Origin: Coffea arabica
Lineage: Eukaryota; Streptophyta; Magnoliopsida; Gentianales; Rubiaceae
DNA: 64,000 nucleotides
Direction: 5' to 3'
Assembly: GCF_036785885.1 (NCBI RefSeq)
Contig: NC_092324.1
Coordinates: forward strand, 27,021,001-27,085,000
In this document: one piece after another, positions 1 through 8,780 of the stretch
Layout of the letters: each line of letters begins with the position of its first letter
How positions within the stretch are numbered: the stretch's first letter is position 1
Notes under the pieces: generated by a model
Seen by the model: the letters and a program-made list of their open reading frames with translations, nothing else
What the model was told of the DNA's origin: nothing
The model's database searches: none
Made by a program: the position numbers and the translations under genes

Positions 1-1
1 T

Positions 2-796
2 CCGACGTTGAAACCTACCAAGAATTCGCACCTACAGCAGACACTTTCTCGGCCTACATGGGTACGGCGGCAGGGGGATGCTGTGCAGGACATTCGTCAG
101 CCCATGATATCTGGAACGGCGGGAGGAGATGGAGGGGCTGAGGCATTAATTACGGTTACTGGGCAGCCTGACGTGTGGAAGGATGAAGGGAAGACTTTGG
201 CTGAGGAATAGGCATCAGCGGGGGAGGATTCCCCACGGCGGCAGATAGATATTGGGGCCTCGGCTGGAAGTGCATTGGCAGTGGTAGAAGGTGTTGGGCA
301 GGAACAGGAGGGGCGAAGCGCGATGTCTACGGCTGATGTAGGAGGGGAGGCAGCGGATACAGGGGGACTTCTGACGTTGGTGCTTGCACAGGCAGGGGGT
401 GAGGTGGCTGCCCAGGAGACAGAGGTAGCGTCGGTAGAGATCAGAAATTCTTTTGGGATCCTTGAGGACGTGGGTGACGAGGTTGCTGGGGTTCCAGTTG
501 CCAATCTGAGAAGTACTAGATCGCTTAGTCCAGTGCGTGGGGCATCGGCGAGAGCGTTGTGTTGTCAAGACTTGCAGGCCATGCAAGTGGAATTGACGCA
601 TCGGTTGGAGCTGTCGCGCAGGCTACAGCAGAATTGGAGGGACTCCGCAGAGGTTGAGTCGATAGAGGAGCAGCGTTTGCCCCATTCGGATAGCGTGGGA
701 GGGAAGGCAAATATAGGCAGGCTTCCAAGATCAACCATAAGGGGAGGGGAAACTCGCGTTAGGTATGCTCTTCGTTCTAATGCTAGGATCAATTAA
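2..796 (+). pseudogene. LINE ORF1 C-terminal part
   Basis: One frame runs from the window start to a TAA at 794-796, broken only by a TAG at 209-211. The product is rich in Gly, Ala, Glu and Val, as in the low-complexity tail of plant LINE ORF1 (gag-like) proteins. The diagnostic DUF4283 and zinc-knuckle parts would lie upstream of the window. It ends with Arg-rich residues (RYALRSNARIN) and overlaps the ORF2 start at 780 by 17 bases, which is typical of these elements. The assignment rests mainly on position, since the residues alone are not diagnostic. Confidence 0.6.
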
Positions 797-1781
797 TTTT
801 CTGGTGTGGAATATACGGGGTGCGTCTAAGATGGATTCACTTCGTTATTTAAAAAAGCTGAAGTTTGACTTTAACGTGAAAATTTTGGTTTTATTGGAGC
901 CTATGTCGGAGGAAGGCCAGCTAGGCTATGTCAAACGATTAGTTGGTTTTCACTCGGCAGCCTCCCTTGTGGAGGGTAAGATTTGGGTGCTGTGGGACCT
1001 TGCCTTTAACATCTCTTTTAGCACGCTAGCTGATCAGTTAGTGGATATGGAGATTAGTTCTTCTGTTGGTTCTTTTTTCCTCTCTACAATCTATGCCCGC
1101 TGCACCAGAGTTGCTAGACGTCCACTCTGGGGGGCCATGGAGAATTTGGCAGCGTCAAGACAGGGGCCCTGGATGTTGGCTGGGGATTTTAATATCATTG
1201 CGGAGGCCTCGGAGCGGCTTGGGGGTGCACCACCAAATGCACGAAATATGGAGGAGTTTAATCAAACTCTGTTTAAGTGTGACCTTACCTCGGTGGAATT
1301 CGACGGGCCTCAATACACCTGGACAAATGGGAGGGTGTGGCAGCACTTAGATCGGGCGTTGGTTAACAGGGAATGGGCTGAGCAGTTTGCAGTTTCCCGA
1401 GTGGTGCATTTGGCGAGGGGGCGGTCTGACCATGCACCCTTACTAATCCAGTGTGGGTCAGGAAGGAAAGGGGCATCATCCTTCAGGTTCCTCAATGTGT
1501 GGCCCCGTCATAGTTCCTTTCTTGGGGTTGTTCAGGAAGCATTGGGAAGGGGAGGCCTTTCGCATACGATGTCAGGGTTCTATCGAAAGTTGTTAGGGGT
1601 GCGGGACAAGCTGAGGGTATGGAACAAGGAAGTTTTTGGACATATTGGAACTCGGGTGGCGGTACTTGAAAAGGAAATGCGGACCGCGAAAATGCAGTAT
1701 GACACGGAGAGGACGGTGGCGTCAAAGATTGCTTATCATGAGGCTCGGGCGACGTATATGCATCAATTGGCCGTTGATTGA
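780..1781 (+). pseudogene. LINE ORF2 endonuclease domain
   Basis: AP-endonuclease-like (exonuclease/endonuclease/phosphatase fold) domain that nicks target DNA for target-primed reverse transcription. Visible motifs: FLVWNIRG near the N terminus, LLEP with the metal-binding Glu, LAGDFNII in the middle, and SDHAPLL with the catalytic Asp-His pair. The ATG at 780 is chosen because it directly precedes the conserved start of the domain; an in-frame start at 765 is also possible. The reading stops at 1779-1781 (TGA) through small deletions just before the linker continues in another frame as IKWIQEGDANTAFFH. Confidence 0.85.
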
Positions 1782-2716
1782 GGTTTTTGGCGTCAAAATC
1801 GAGGATCAAATGGATTCAGGAGGGGGATGCGAATACGGCTTTCTTCCATGCGGTGGTTCGGCAACGGCGGGCCTCAAGCTACATCTCTAGGATTCGGGGT
1901 GCAACGGGGCAATGGATTACTGAGGCTGAGGACATCAAGAGTTCGGCAGTATCTTTCTTCGAGTCTTTGTTCAGTTCGGATAAGGGTACTGATCGGCACC
2001 CCGTACTGCCTTTTGCCCTCCCACAGGTGACTTTAGTGGATAATGAGAAGCTGCTGGCACTGCCAACACTAACTTAAGTGCACGATGTGGTATTCTCGAT
2101 CTGTCCAGATAGTGCCTCTGGACCAGACGGCTTTGGATCAGGTTTCTATCAGGCATGTTGGGAGATAATTAAGGAAGACTTGGTGGCTGCAGTCCAGGAT
2201 TATTTTAAAGGGGGGTGGCTACCAAAAGGGGTGACAAGTACGTTAATTGTGTTAATACCGAAACTTCAGGGGGCTTCTCGGTGGCAGGACTTTCGGCCCA
2301 TCAGCCTGTGTAACGTTAGCTCCAAGATTATATCTAAGCTAGTGTCCAATAGGTTGAATCAGCTCCTACCTCGCCTGATCTCTCCTTGGCAGTCTGGCTT
2401 TGTGCCGGGGCGCCAAATAATGGATAATATTCTTTTGACGCAGGAACATGCAAAGGAATTGGACCGTCGGTTGGAGGTTCCGAACCTCATGTTAAAGCTA
2501 GATATGGAAAAGGCATATGACAGAGTTGAGTGGTCCTTTCTCCTATTCATGCTTAGATCGTTTGGCTTCCAGGAACCTGTGGTAGATTTATTCTTTCGTT
2601 TGGTCGCAAATAACTGGTTTTCCGTGCTTGTAAATGGGGAGCCGGCTGGATTCTTCAAGTCGACGAGGGGGGTCAGACAGGGGGATCCAATCTCCCCTGG
2701 ACTTTTTGGTGGCTGA
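1781..2716 (+). pseudogene. LINE ORF2 reverse transcriptase, truncated
   Basis: Linker and first two-thirds of the reverse transcriptase. Seen in order: IKWIQEGDANTAFFH, SASGPDGFGSGFY, VLIPKLQGA, FRPISLCN, SGFVPGRQIMDNILL, motif A with its first catalytic Asp (KLDMEKAYDRV), and motif B (RGVRQGDPISPGLF). Motif C (Y-A-D-D) is absent: reading jumps straight after motif B to residues that belong far downstream. A TAA at 2075-2077 also interrupts the domain. No active polymerase is possible. Confidence 0.85.
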
Positions 2717-3953
2717 GTTTCTTGGGCGGGATGGGTGGAATAGGGACCGACTACTTCACTGGCTCCCGGGCAATTTGGTGGATGTCATAGTGGAGATTCC
2801 ATTCGATTTGGATGGGCATGATCAAATCCTGTGGGCGAAGTCGGCGACCGGGTTTTTTTCTTTATCCTCGGCTTGGGAGTTGTGCCGACAACGTCGGGGC
2901 GGTTTATCATGGGCTGGGATGGTTTGGAATAAGGGTACACCCTTGAAAATTTCATTTTTTGCTTGGCGGCTGATGAACAACTTTGTGGCCTTGGATTCGG
3001 TGCTGCGACGAAGAGGGCTGCCTTTGGTGTCCAGGTGCTCCTGCTGTCTGGAAGAGGCAGAAACCTTGCCACATCTTTTCGTCAATGGACCGGTGGCAAG
3101 AGAGGATTGGGGGCATTTTGCCGGTATGTTTGGCATTCTTCACTTGCCGTCGGATGATATTCAGCTCGTGTGGAGGGAGTGGGCCACATCGCTGACACGT
3201 ATCCCCACTCATCATATTCGATGTGTACTCCCGCTAGTGGTTACATGGTTCATATGGCAGGGAAGAAATAAGGCGAGGTTTGAAGGACAGGCTTTTTCGG
3301 CTCGGGAGGTCATTGTTGAGGTGAGCAATTTCTTGCATGACTTGGGACGAGCAAAAAAGTTGGATAAGGCACAGTTCAACGGTGACCGGGACTGTGTATG
3401 GGCACGCTTCGCTTCCGGCAGAACTCGTAAACGACGACCAGTGGTAGTTACTTGGGCAAAGCCACCGCCCCTGCGGTACAAATTAAATACGGATGCTAGT
3501 GTGGTCAACGGGAGGGCAAGTGGAGAAGGAGTCCTTCGGGATTCTTTTGGTAGGGTTATCGTGGCCTTCTACAAGGAGTTTGGGGACAAAGGAGTACTGC
3601 AGGCGGAGGCTCTAGCAGTATTAGAGGGGCTCCTAATATGTGCAGCAAAGGGGTTACGAGGGATTCTAGTAGAGGTGGACTCGGCGGTACTCGTGTCTTT
3701 AGTCAACTCTTCGGCTCAGGGAGGATGGTTGTTTTGCAATGTGCTGAGGCGGATTCGTCGCCTTTTGGATCAAGTGGCTATGTCGTTTACACATATATTC
3801 CGAGAAGCAAATGCGGTGGCAGATAGGCTAGCTGCTCTACAGGGGGGTCCCAATCAAGTTTTTGATTCTCTTCAGCAGCTTCCTAAGGAGGTTCGAGGCT
3901 GTATTGCTATGGATGCTGCCCAAATCCCGTCCTATAGACTAGTGCCTCAGTAG
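2710..3953 (+). pseudogene. LINE ORF2 C-terminal zinc-binding RT and RNase H domains
   Basis: Continuous frame that follows the deletion in the RT. First comes the zf-RVT region (about 2830-3130), with W-x-G-x-F-S-like ATGFFSLSSAW, SFFAWRLMNN and C-x-C-C followed by LPHLF. Then comes a plant LINE-type RNase H (about 3478-3850) with the four acidic positions kept: NTDAS, QAEALAV, EVDS and NAVADRLA. The end of the frame (TAG at 3951-3953) is followed by a short 3' untranslated region and an A-rich tail. Confidence 0.85.
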
Positions 3954-4070
3954 GGGGTAGCACCCTTCAATTCTCTTGTAATTGTTTTGTCTACATTTTG
4001 AATAAATGAATATTTAAATTTAAAAAAAATTATAATATTAAAGGAAGTACATTAGAGGTTTAAAAAAAAA

Positions 4071-4345
4071 AAACTTACTATTAGTACTTCTAATCACACA
4101 CTTTCTCTTATCTAAAACTCATTCTCAACCACCAAATTTAGTACACACACCTCACTAATTAATCACACTACCAAAATATGCAAAAACCCTATTTTACCCT
4201 AACTATAAAACTAAGGGTAAAACTCTTAATTCTATTATTATTACAACTATTGAGGAAGTAAATGAGTAGTAAAGATATTTAAAAGTAATTTATTCAAAAT
4301 AAAAAGAAATTTTAAGAAAATATGGAGAATTTTGCAAGTCCTCAC
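4071..4345 (+). repeat. LTR fragment, same family as the 44.2-46.0 kb LTR
   Basis: This stretch aligns by eye, with point changes and small indels, to about 45690-45955. Shared blocks include CTAATCACACA, CACACACCTCAC, AACTATTGAGG, AATGAGTAGTAAAG and TTTATTCAAAATAA, in the same order and on the same strand. It starts about 40 bases after the LINE tail and stops abruptly at 4345, where the sequence becomes GC-rich and unlike the other copy. Confidence 0.7.
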
Positions 4346-4560
4346 AAAAGAGGTGGCGAGCCGGCGACTGAGAGGTGAAGCTGAGGCTGACTGATTGAGA
4401 TTGTGAGACTGAGACTGAGAGAGCGAGAGACGAAAGCTTGAAGGCGGGCTGCGTGGCGGCAAGGGACGAGGGAAAAGTGTGGAAAGGCTGTAAAGGGGAT
4501 GAGGTTTAGGTTTAGGGATTAGATTCTGTCCCTTTGCCTTTTTGGAGTTTTGTATTACTA
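4346..4560 (-). other. GC-rich, leader-like fragment with telo-box
   Basis: A sharply GC-richer stretch in AT-rich surroundings. On the minus strand it begins with tandem AAACCTAAACC-type telo-box sequence (complement of 4503-4517). It continues CT-rich and opens a short frame (start near 4462) rich in Ser, Leu and Arg, such as PPSSFRLSLSQSQ. That composition is like a plant 5' leader plus an organelle presequence, but no gene can be named and the frame runs into the LTR fragment. It may be a captured first exon. Confidence 0.25.
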
Positions 4561-5161
4561 ATTTTTGTATTATGTGTTTATAGCGTAATATACAACTAAT
4601 TTAATAAGACTTATTATTGATATATAATATTATTATTAGCTAACGATATTATTATATAACATAAATAAACATATATATATGGGGGATAATTTCAGAACCT
4701 CCCCGAGGTTTCTAATAATTATACATAAATACCTTTCAATATCAAAAATTACACTGCCCTCCCTTTTCATTTTGATGTGACCAGATGTCATCCTCAACAA
4801 CAACAAAGTGATCGAAATACCCTTACAAAATCAGTCCTTAGAATACTAGAAATATGGGGAAAAATAAGATTTCCAAGTATAATATTTTATATGCAATTTA
4901 CCAATTATACTACTTGTAAAACTTGTTAAGCAACAAAGCACAATAATGGAAGAATGAAAGATTAGTTGAGATTGTTTAGCGATAATAAAGCTATCTAATG
5001 TGGGGAAATGAAAAAAAATTATAATGGTTTAAAGAATTTTTTGTATTCTAAAAGGTGCTCTCAGATGTTATTATATGAAAAAGAAAGTTTTAGTTTATTA
5101 TTCAAGTTATGATTTTAGTAAGTAACAACTATGATACTAATGATTAATTGTATAATACAAG

Positions 5162-5500
5162 ATGTCACCTATGGTTGATCATGACATTGTAGTTCACTAC
5201 AATCGGAAGAGAATGAAGATTCCTAATGTCGATTTTGATAAGTATTCTTATATAGAATTGTTGAATGATGATATTTGTGAAAAAACACTCCACAAATAAC
5301 CTAAAAATCTTAATTATTTGCTACATATGAGGTGTGGGATTCCAAAAAGTATTGCAACAATAGATGCCAACGCTAATAAGGCAGTCATTGGAAAGGTTTT
5401 AACTGCATGAAAATGAGCTGGCAATCGACTTGTTTGTGGACCATATGGATGTAATTCCTCCTAATATGCTTGAATTGAACAACATAACAACTTTTGATGG
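5162..5500 (+). pseudogene. MULE transposase N-terminal fragment
   Basis: Translation from 5162 gives residues with DIVVHYNRKRMK and DKYSYIELL, the pattern of the PB1-like N-terminal domain of plant MULE transposases (histidine/Tyr segment, then V-D-x-D-K-W/Y-S-Y-x-E-L). A stop follows after 45 codons. Further on, after frame changes, HENELAIDLFVDHMDV fits the end of that domain. No catalytic DDE, zinc-finger or SWIM part is seen. Identification rests on remembered family patterns. Confidence 0.55.
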
Positions 5501-5559
5501 GTATTCAGTAAACTTGAAGTGTATGACCTTGTTATTTATTATGTTTAAGACTTGTTTTA

Positions 5560-5840
5560 GGGTGCATTTGATAAAACTGAAGTCTGAAATTTGAAATCTG
5601 AAGTTTAAATTTATTAAATTATTAAATTGTTAAGTATTAAATCTAATACATTTTAGTGCATATAATAATCAGTGATAAGTGAATAGTTTATTATTTAATT
5701 TTGAGAGCAAGTTTTGCCTAGGAAATTCAGTACCACTTAATTTATTCAGATGTTCAATTTTTTGGTTATCAAATGGTTTGAATATGTTAAGATTCGAATC
5801 CATTAAATTTAAGTGCTGAATTAGATTACCAAACAAGGCC
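5560..5840 (-). mobile_element. Tourist-like (PIF/Harbinger) MITE, copy A
   Basis: A 281-bp element bounded by TTA on both sides (5557-5559 and 5841-5843). On the minus strand it starts GGCCTTGTTTGGTAA and ends TATCAAATGCACCC. It matches the element at 17549-17828 along its whole length in the opposite orientation, including internal blocks GATAAGTGAATAG and TCTTAACATATT. It has no coding capacity. It sits inside the MULE and is therefore the younger insertion. Confidence 0.85.
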
Positions 5841-6458
5841 TTAGTTTATTTAGTTTATAGTGCTTTGTACATCTAGAGTCTTTGATTTTGAAGCATGATA
5901 GATAAATTCCTACTAAATATTGCAGATGAATTGAAATCCACCATTTTCGTAGCCTTGTGATTCTACCATTATATAACTACCAAGGCTCAACTTTTAGGTG
6001 TACATTTTTACAATTATATCCATAGTTCAAATGGATTTTACAACGTGAATGAAATGAATATAATTAATAAACTCAGGTTGATCATTATCAGTATTTGGGT
6101 ACCATTGCACTTCTAACGGTTCTTGTAGGACTTTACTATCGAGAATGCTGATTTGTTTAATTTTATTTTCATGTCCCAAGGGGATCAACTTACTGCCAAC
6201 TTTTATTTTTTTATTGCCATTTTTCTTGCCCAAAATTTTAACTCATTTTCTTGTAGGGTCAATAAGGAAAAACTTGGAATATAATTGTTTGACAAGACTG
6301 ATTCATCATTTTTAAGATTACTTTTTCTCACGTGGGCTTAATCTGTTATCAAATATGTCAATTAAGGAGAAGGCAGTGTAATTGTTCATATTAGAGGGTA
6401 TTTATGTGTAATTATCAGAAACTTTAGGGGAGGTTGCTGAAATTATCCCTATATATAT

Positions 6459-7081
6459 TACATATATGTACGTATGTGTGTGTGCAAGTGTATGTGTATT
6501 ATATATATATATGAGTTTGAAATCGAAATAGGTAGCCGATTTTCAATTTTGAATTGTGAATTCGAAATCGAAAAATCCAATTTGAAAAAACATAATCTCA
6601 AATTCGAATCAAATTTATAAGTTTCAAAAACAAAAAACCCGATTTCCTTTCTCGTTTTCTCTTTTTTTGATTTCCTCGAATTCAATTTGTAAGTTGGTTT
6701 TTTTTTTCAAAATTGCACACTCCTACTTTTTAGTTTTGAGAGGGTCCATTCCTTTTTTTTTTTTCTTTTGGTGTGCGTTGAGTTGGTACTAGTTTCATTG
6801 AATAGTTCTTGTTATTCATAAAATATACGTCTTATTTATTTTTTTTTATCTTACATAAATCATATTGTGCTACAATAAATAATACTTAAAAACTCTCGCT
6901 AAATAGCCTACAATTATTTATTGATTACAAATCAACAACCAAATCTTCTTTCCGCCGCAAACGGAAAAGAAATCAAATGTGGTTGTTTTATAATTTTTGT
7001 TTGGAATGATGGAGAAGTCAAAGCTACAAAGAAGCAGTAGTAGCACGTGACTTGAATGTTAAGCGAAGCTCTCAACATTTC
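6459..7081. other. AT-rich intergenic stretch, no gene seen
   Basis: Contains short AT and TG microsatellite-like runs (6459-6512), a T-homopolymer near 6752 and otherwise unremarkable AT-rich sequence. No open frame with recognisable residues was seen on either strand. Confidence 0.5.
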
Positions 7082-7247
7082 GAGCCTGTTTGGAACCTAA
7101 GTTTTTTGGGAGTTTGTCTAAAATTTTACTGTAGTGCAATGTAGAAGTTTTTAAAAAAATTTTGTAGAAGTTTTTGTAAGGTGAAAATTTTTTTTGTAGA
7201 AGTTTTTGTAAGGTGAAAAATTATATAGAAGTTTTTATAGAGTGAAA

Positions 7248-7780
7248 AACTTTTTTTTCCGTTTCTTTTTTTTTTCTTTCTTTTTCTCTTTCTCTCTTTC
7301 CTTTTTCTTTTCTTTCCTCTCTTCTTCTTCTTCTTCTTCCTTTTTCTTCTTCTTCTTTCTTTCTTTCCTCCCCGTTACCTCCCAGCAGCACTCACGCCCG
7401 TCACCCCTCTCCTCCCTTTCCCCTTCTTCTCCCGCCACCCCCTGTGCCCCTCCCCCCTCTGACACAGCGACCCCCTCCCCCCGCCACCCCCTGCCCTTTC
7501 CTCTGCCAGCTCGAGCCCCTCCCCCTGCCTTTTCCCCAGCTTCTCCCGCCACCCCCTGCCTTTTCCCCAGCTTCTCCCGCCACCCCCTGCCCTTTCCCCA
7601 GCTTCTCCTGCCACTCCCCCTCCTCCCGCCACCCCCCTGCCCTTTCCTCTGCCAGCGCGACCCCCTCCCCCCGCCATCCCCTGCCATTTCCCCAGCTTTT
7701 CCCACCACCTCCCCTGCGCGACCCCCTCCCCTGCCACCCCCCTGCCCTTTCCCCAACGCGACCCCCTCTCCCCGCCACCC
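7248..7780 (+). repeat. Long polypyrimidine tract with a 31-bp minisatellite
   Basis: The + strand is almost pure C/T for roughly 530 bases, first T-rich (TTC triplets) then C-rich. Around 7530-7622 three near-identical 31-base units can be lined up (TTTTCCCCAGCTTCTCCCGC is the start of each), with looser copies out to about 7757. The long open frames here on both strands (Ser/Pro/Phe-rich on +, Gly/Arg/Glu-rich on -) follow from the composition and are not genes. Confidence 0.8.
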
Positions 7781-7782
7781 AG

Positions 7783-7931
7783 CGGACGGCGCTAAAATAG
7801 TACCCCGGTTTCCGGCAGAAAGCATTGAGGAATTTGCGGAACTTGGAACGCTTCGTCGCGGAGGATTTGCTCTTCTGCATCCAATTGAATAAGGAAACCA
7901 TCACGTTGAATTTGATGTCCAATTCCTCCAT
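7783..7931 (-). pseudogene. LIG4: Captured DNA ligase 4-like N-terminal exon
   Basis: On the minus strand an ATG at 7931 opens 49-50 codons beginning MEELDIKFNVMVSLFNWMQK, followed by a basic stretch with KRSKFRKFLNAFC and ending YYFSAVR. This resembles, as I remember it, the first ~50 residues of plant DNA ligase 4 (NHEJ ligase). That protein begins with the same I-K-F-x-V-x-V-S-L-F-N-W core and the KRSKFRKFL block, then A-V-R before the next exon. After AVR the frame runs into the G-rich tract, so only the 5' end of the gene is present. It lies wholly inside the TIR element and looks like transduplicated host sequence. Confidence 0.65.
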
Positions 7932-8050
7932 TCTAGACTTTTTTTTCCCCTTGTTTTGCCTTTTCTGGGCTATGATTTTGCTTGTTCGGTTCTTGGGGTT
8001 TTATGTTCATTTTTTGTGTTTGAAAATGAAGGATTTAAAAACTGCCTGAA
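7932..8050 (-). other. Probable captured 5' flank or leader of the LIG4-like exon
   Basis: About 115 bases just upstream (on the minus strand) of the LIG4-like ATG have normal mixed composition, unlike the polypyrimidine and polypurine arms on either side, and are absent from the related element at 13204-14056. The simplest reading is that they were captured with the exon as leader or proximal promoter. Confidence 0.4.
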
Positions 8051-8376
8051 AGGGGAGGGGGAAGGGGGCGGGGGAGGCAGAGGGGAAGAGGGAGGGGGGA
8101 GCGAGAGAAAAAAAAAACTTTGTGTATGGCCGGAACTGGCCGCCTGAATAGTAACCGGCGCCGAAAGTGGTGGTGGAGGTGGTGGCCGGCGGCGGAGGAT
8201 GTGGTGGGTTGGGTGGGGGAGGAAAAAGAAGAAAAGTTGAAGGGAAAGTTTTTTGTGTATTTTTGAAGTGTGTAGGTAAAAAGTTTTAAGAAGTTTTTTG
8301 GGGTTCTTGTAGCAAAAGTTGTTAAAAAACTAGTAGGTAAAAAACTTGGTCAAAAAACTCACTTCCAAACAGGCTC

Positions 8377-8514
8377 ATTTCCAGGAATTTCCAGCCAGGA
8401 TGCTAAAGTTCAAAACAACTACTACCAGTCCCCAAAAGGACTATTAATAATTTTTTCACATCGTAGATGTAAATTTTTTTTTTCCAACCGGCAACAGACT
8501 TTCATTACTAATCA
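8377..8514. other. Short intergenic gap
   Basis: No coding or repeat signal recognised apart from a T run at about 8474-8484. Confidence 0.4.
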
Positions 8515-8780
8515 GTCATTTACATCTCTGGGTAACAGCCTTTTAACGTCAGCTTTTGCTGCTTCAAGCAGCCAGCTTGGGAAGCTATTCTTCCACTCAA
8601 TCTCAATTAAACAATTAGCAGCAAATTTTGCTAAGACATGGCTTCTCTTCCGGTGAAAGAGAAACAACATTTATCAAATTTTTGTTTTAGTTTTCTGATA
8701 TAAGACAGAATGAGTGTAGTCTCTGCAACATCCTCTTCCCCAGCATTTAACTTGTCTATATTGGTTTTGCAATCGTAGAT
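8515..8780 (-). pseudogene. RNase H-like (RVT_3) domain fragment
   Basis: On the minus strand one frame contains YDCKTNIDKLNAGEEDV and SYIRKLKQKFDKCCFSF. After a frame change it continues CLAKFAANCLIEIEW and FPSWLLEAAKADVKRLLP. The spacing fits the C-terminal half of plant RNase H-like domains (D-C segment, then A-H-x-L-A-K-x-A, then W and P-x-W-L). Such domains occur both in LINEs and as stand-alone plant genes. No N-terminal half is present. Confidence 0.5.

Larger units (their letters stand above)
1..4030 (+). mobile_element. L1-type LINE retrotransposon, 5' cut by window edge, degenerate
   Basis: Plant L1-like non-LTR element read on the + strand: end of ORF1, then endonuclease, reverse transcriptase, zinc-binding RT domain (zf-RVT) and RNase H, closed by an A-rich tail near 4018-4030. 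The 5' part lies outside the window. Visible damage is an in-frame stop in ORF1 (209-211), frame changes near 1770-1800, a stop at 2075-2077, and a deletion inside the reverse transcriptase near 2705-2715. It cannot be autonomous. A second, separately decayed LINE of the same architecture lies at about 37060-42885. Confidence 0.9.
4681..6449. mobile_element. Mutator-like element (MULE) with ~90-bp TIRs, decayed
   Basis: The two ends are imperfect inverted repeats for about 90 bases (4681-4769 against 6360-6449), both starting with GGGATAATTTCAG and sharing blocks such as AACCTCCCC and CATAAATACC. Both sides are flanked by TATATATAT, a 9-bp duplication of the MULE type, though it is low-complexity and so weak evidence by itself. 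The interior holds a broken transposase N-terminal fragment (5162-5500) and a nested Tourist MITE (5560-5840). The rest is AT-rich with no open frame of note. Confidence 0.75.
7082..8376. mobile_element. Non-autonomous TIR DNA element carrying a LIG4-like 5' end
   Basis: The ends are inverted: GAGCCTGTTTGGA at 7082 and its complement ending at 8376, with similarity continuing weakly inwards (GTTTTTTG). ATTTC occurs directly outside both ends (7077-7081 and 8377-8381). A related copy lies at 13204-14056 and shares the left subterminal TTTGTCTAAAA and ACTGTAG blocks. It also shares the right subterminal stretch before the terminus (GTTGTTAAAAAACTAGTAG). The left arm is polypyrimidine for about 530 bases and the right arm purine-rich, so the element can fold back. 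No transposase is encoded. The superfamily is not clear, since the duplication length fits none cleanly. Confidence 0.7.

Noticed and set aside
7235..7892. Long open frames on both strands in the pyrimidine-rich tract
   Set aside because: They encode only Ser/Pro/Phe or Gly/Arg/Glu low complexity; stop codons are simply rare in such composition. Only the LIG4-like 50 codons have protein-like sequence.
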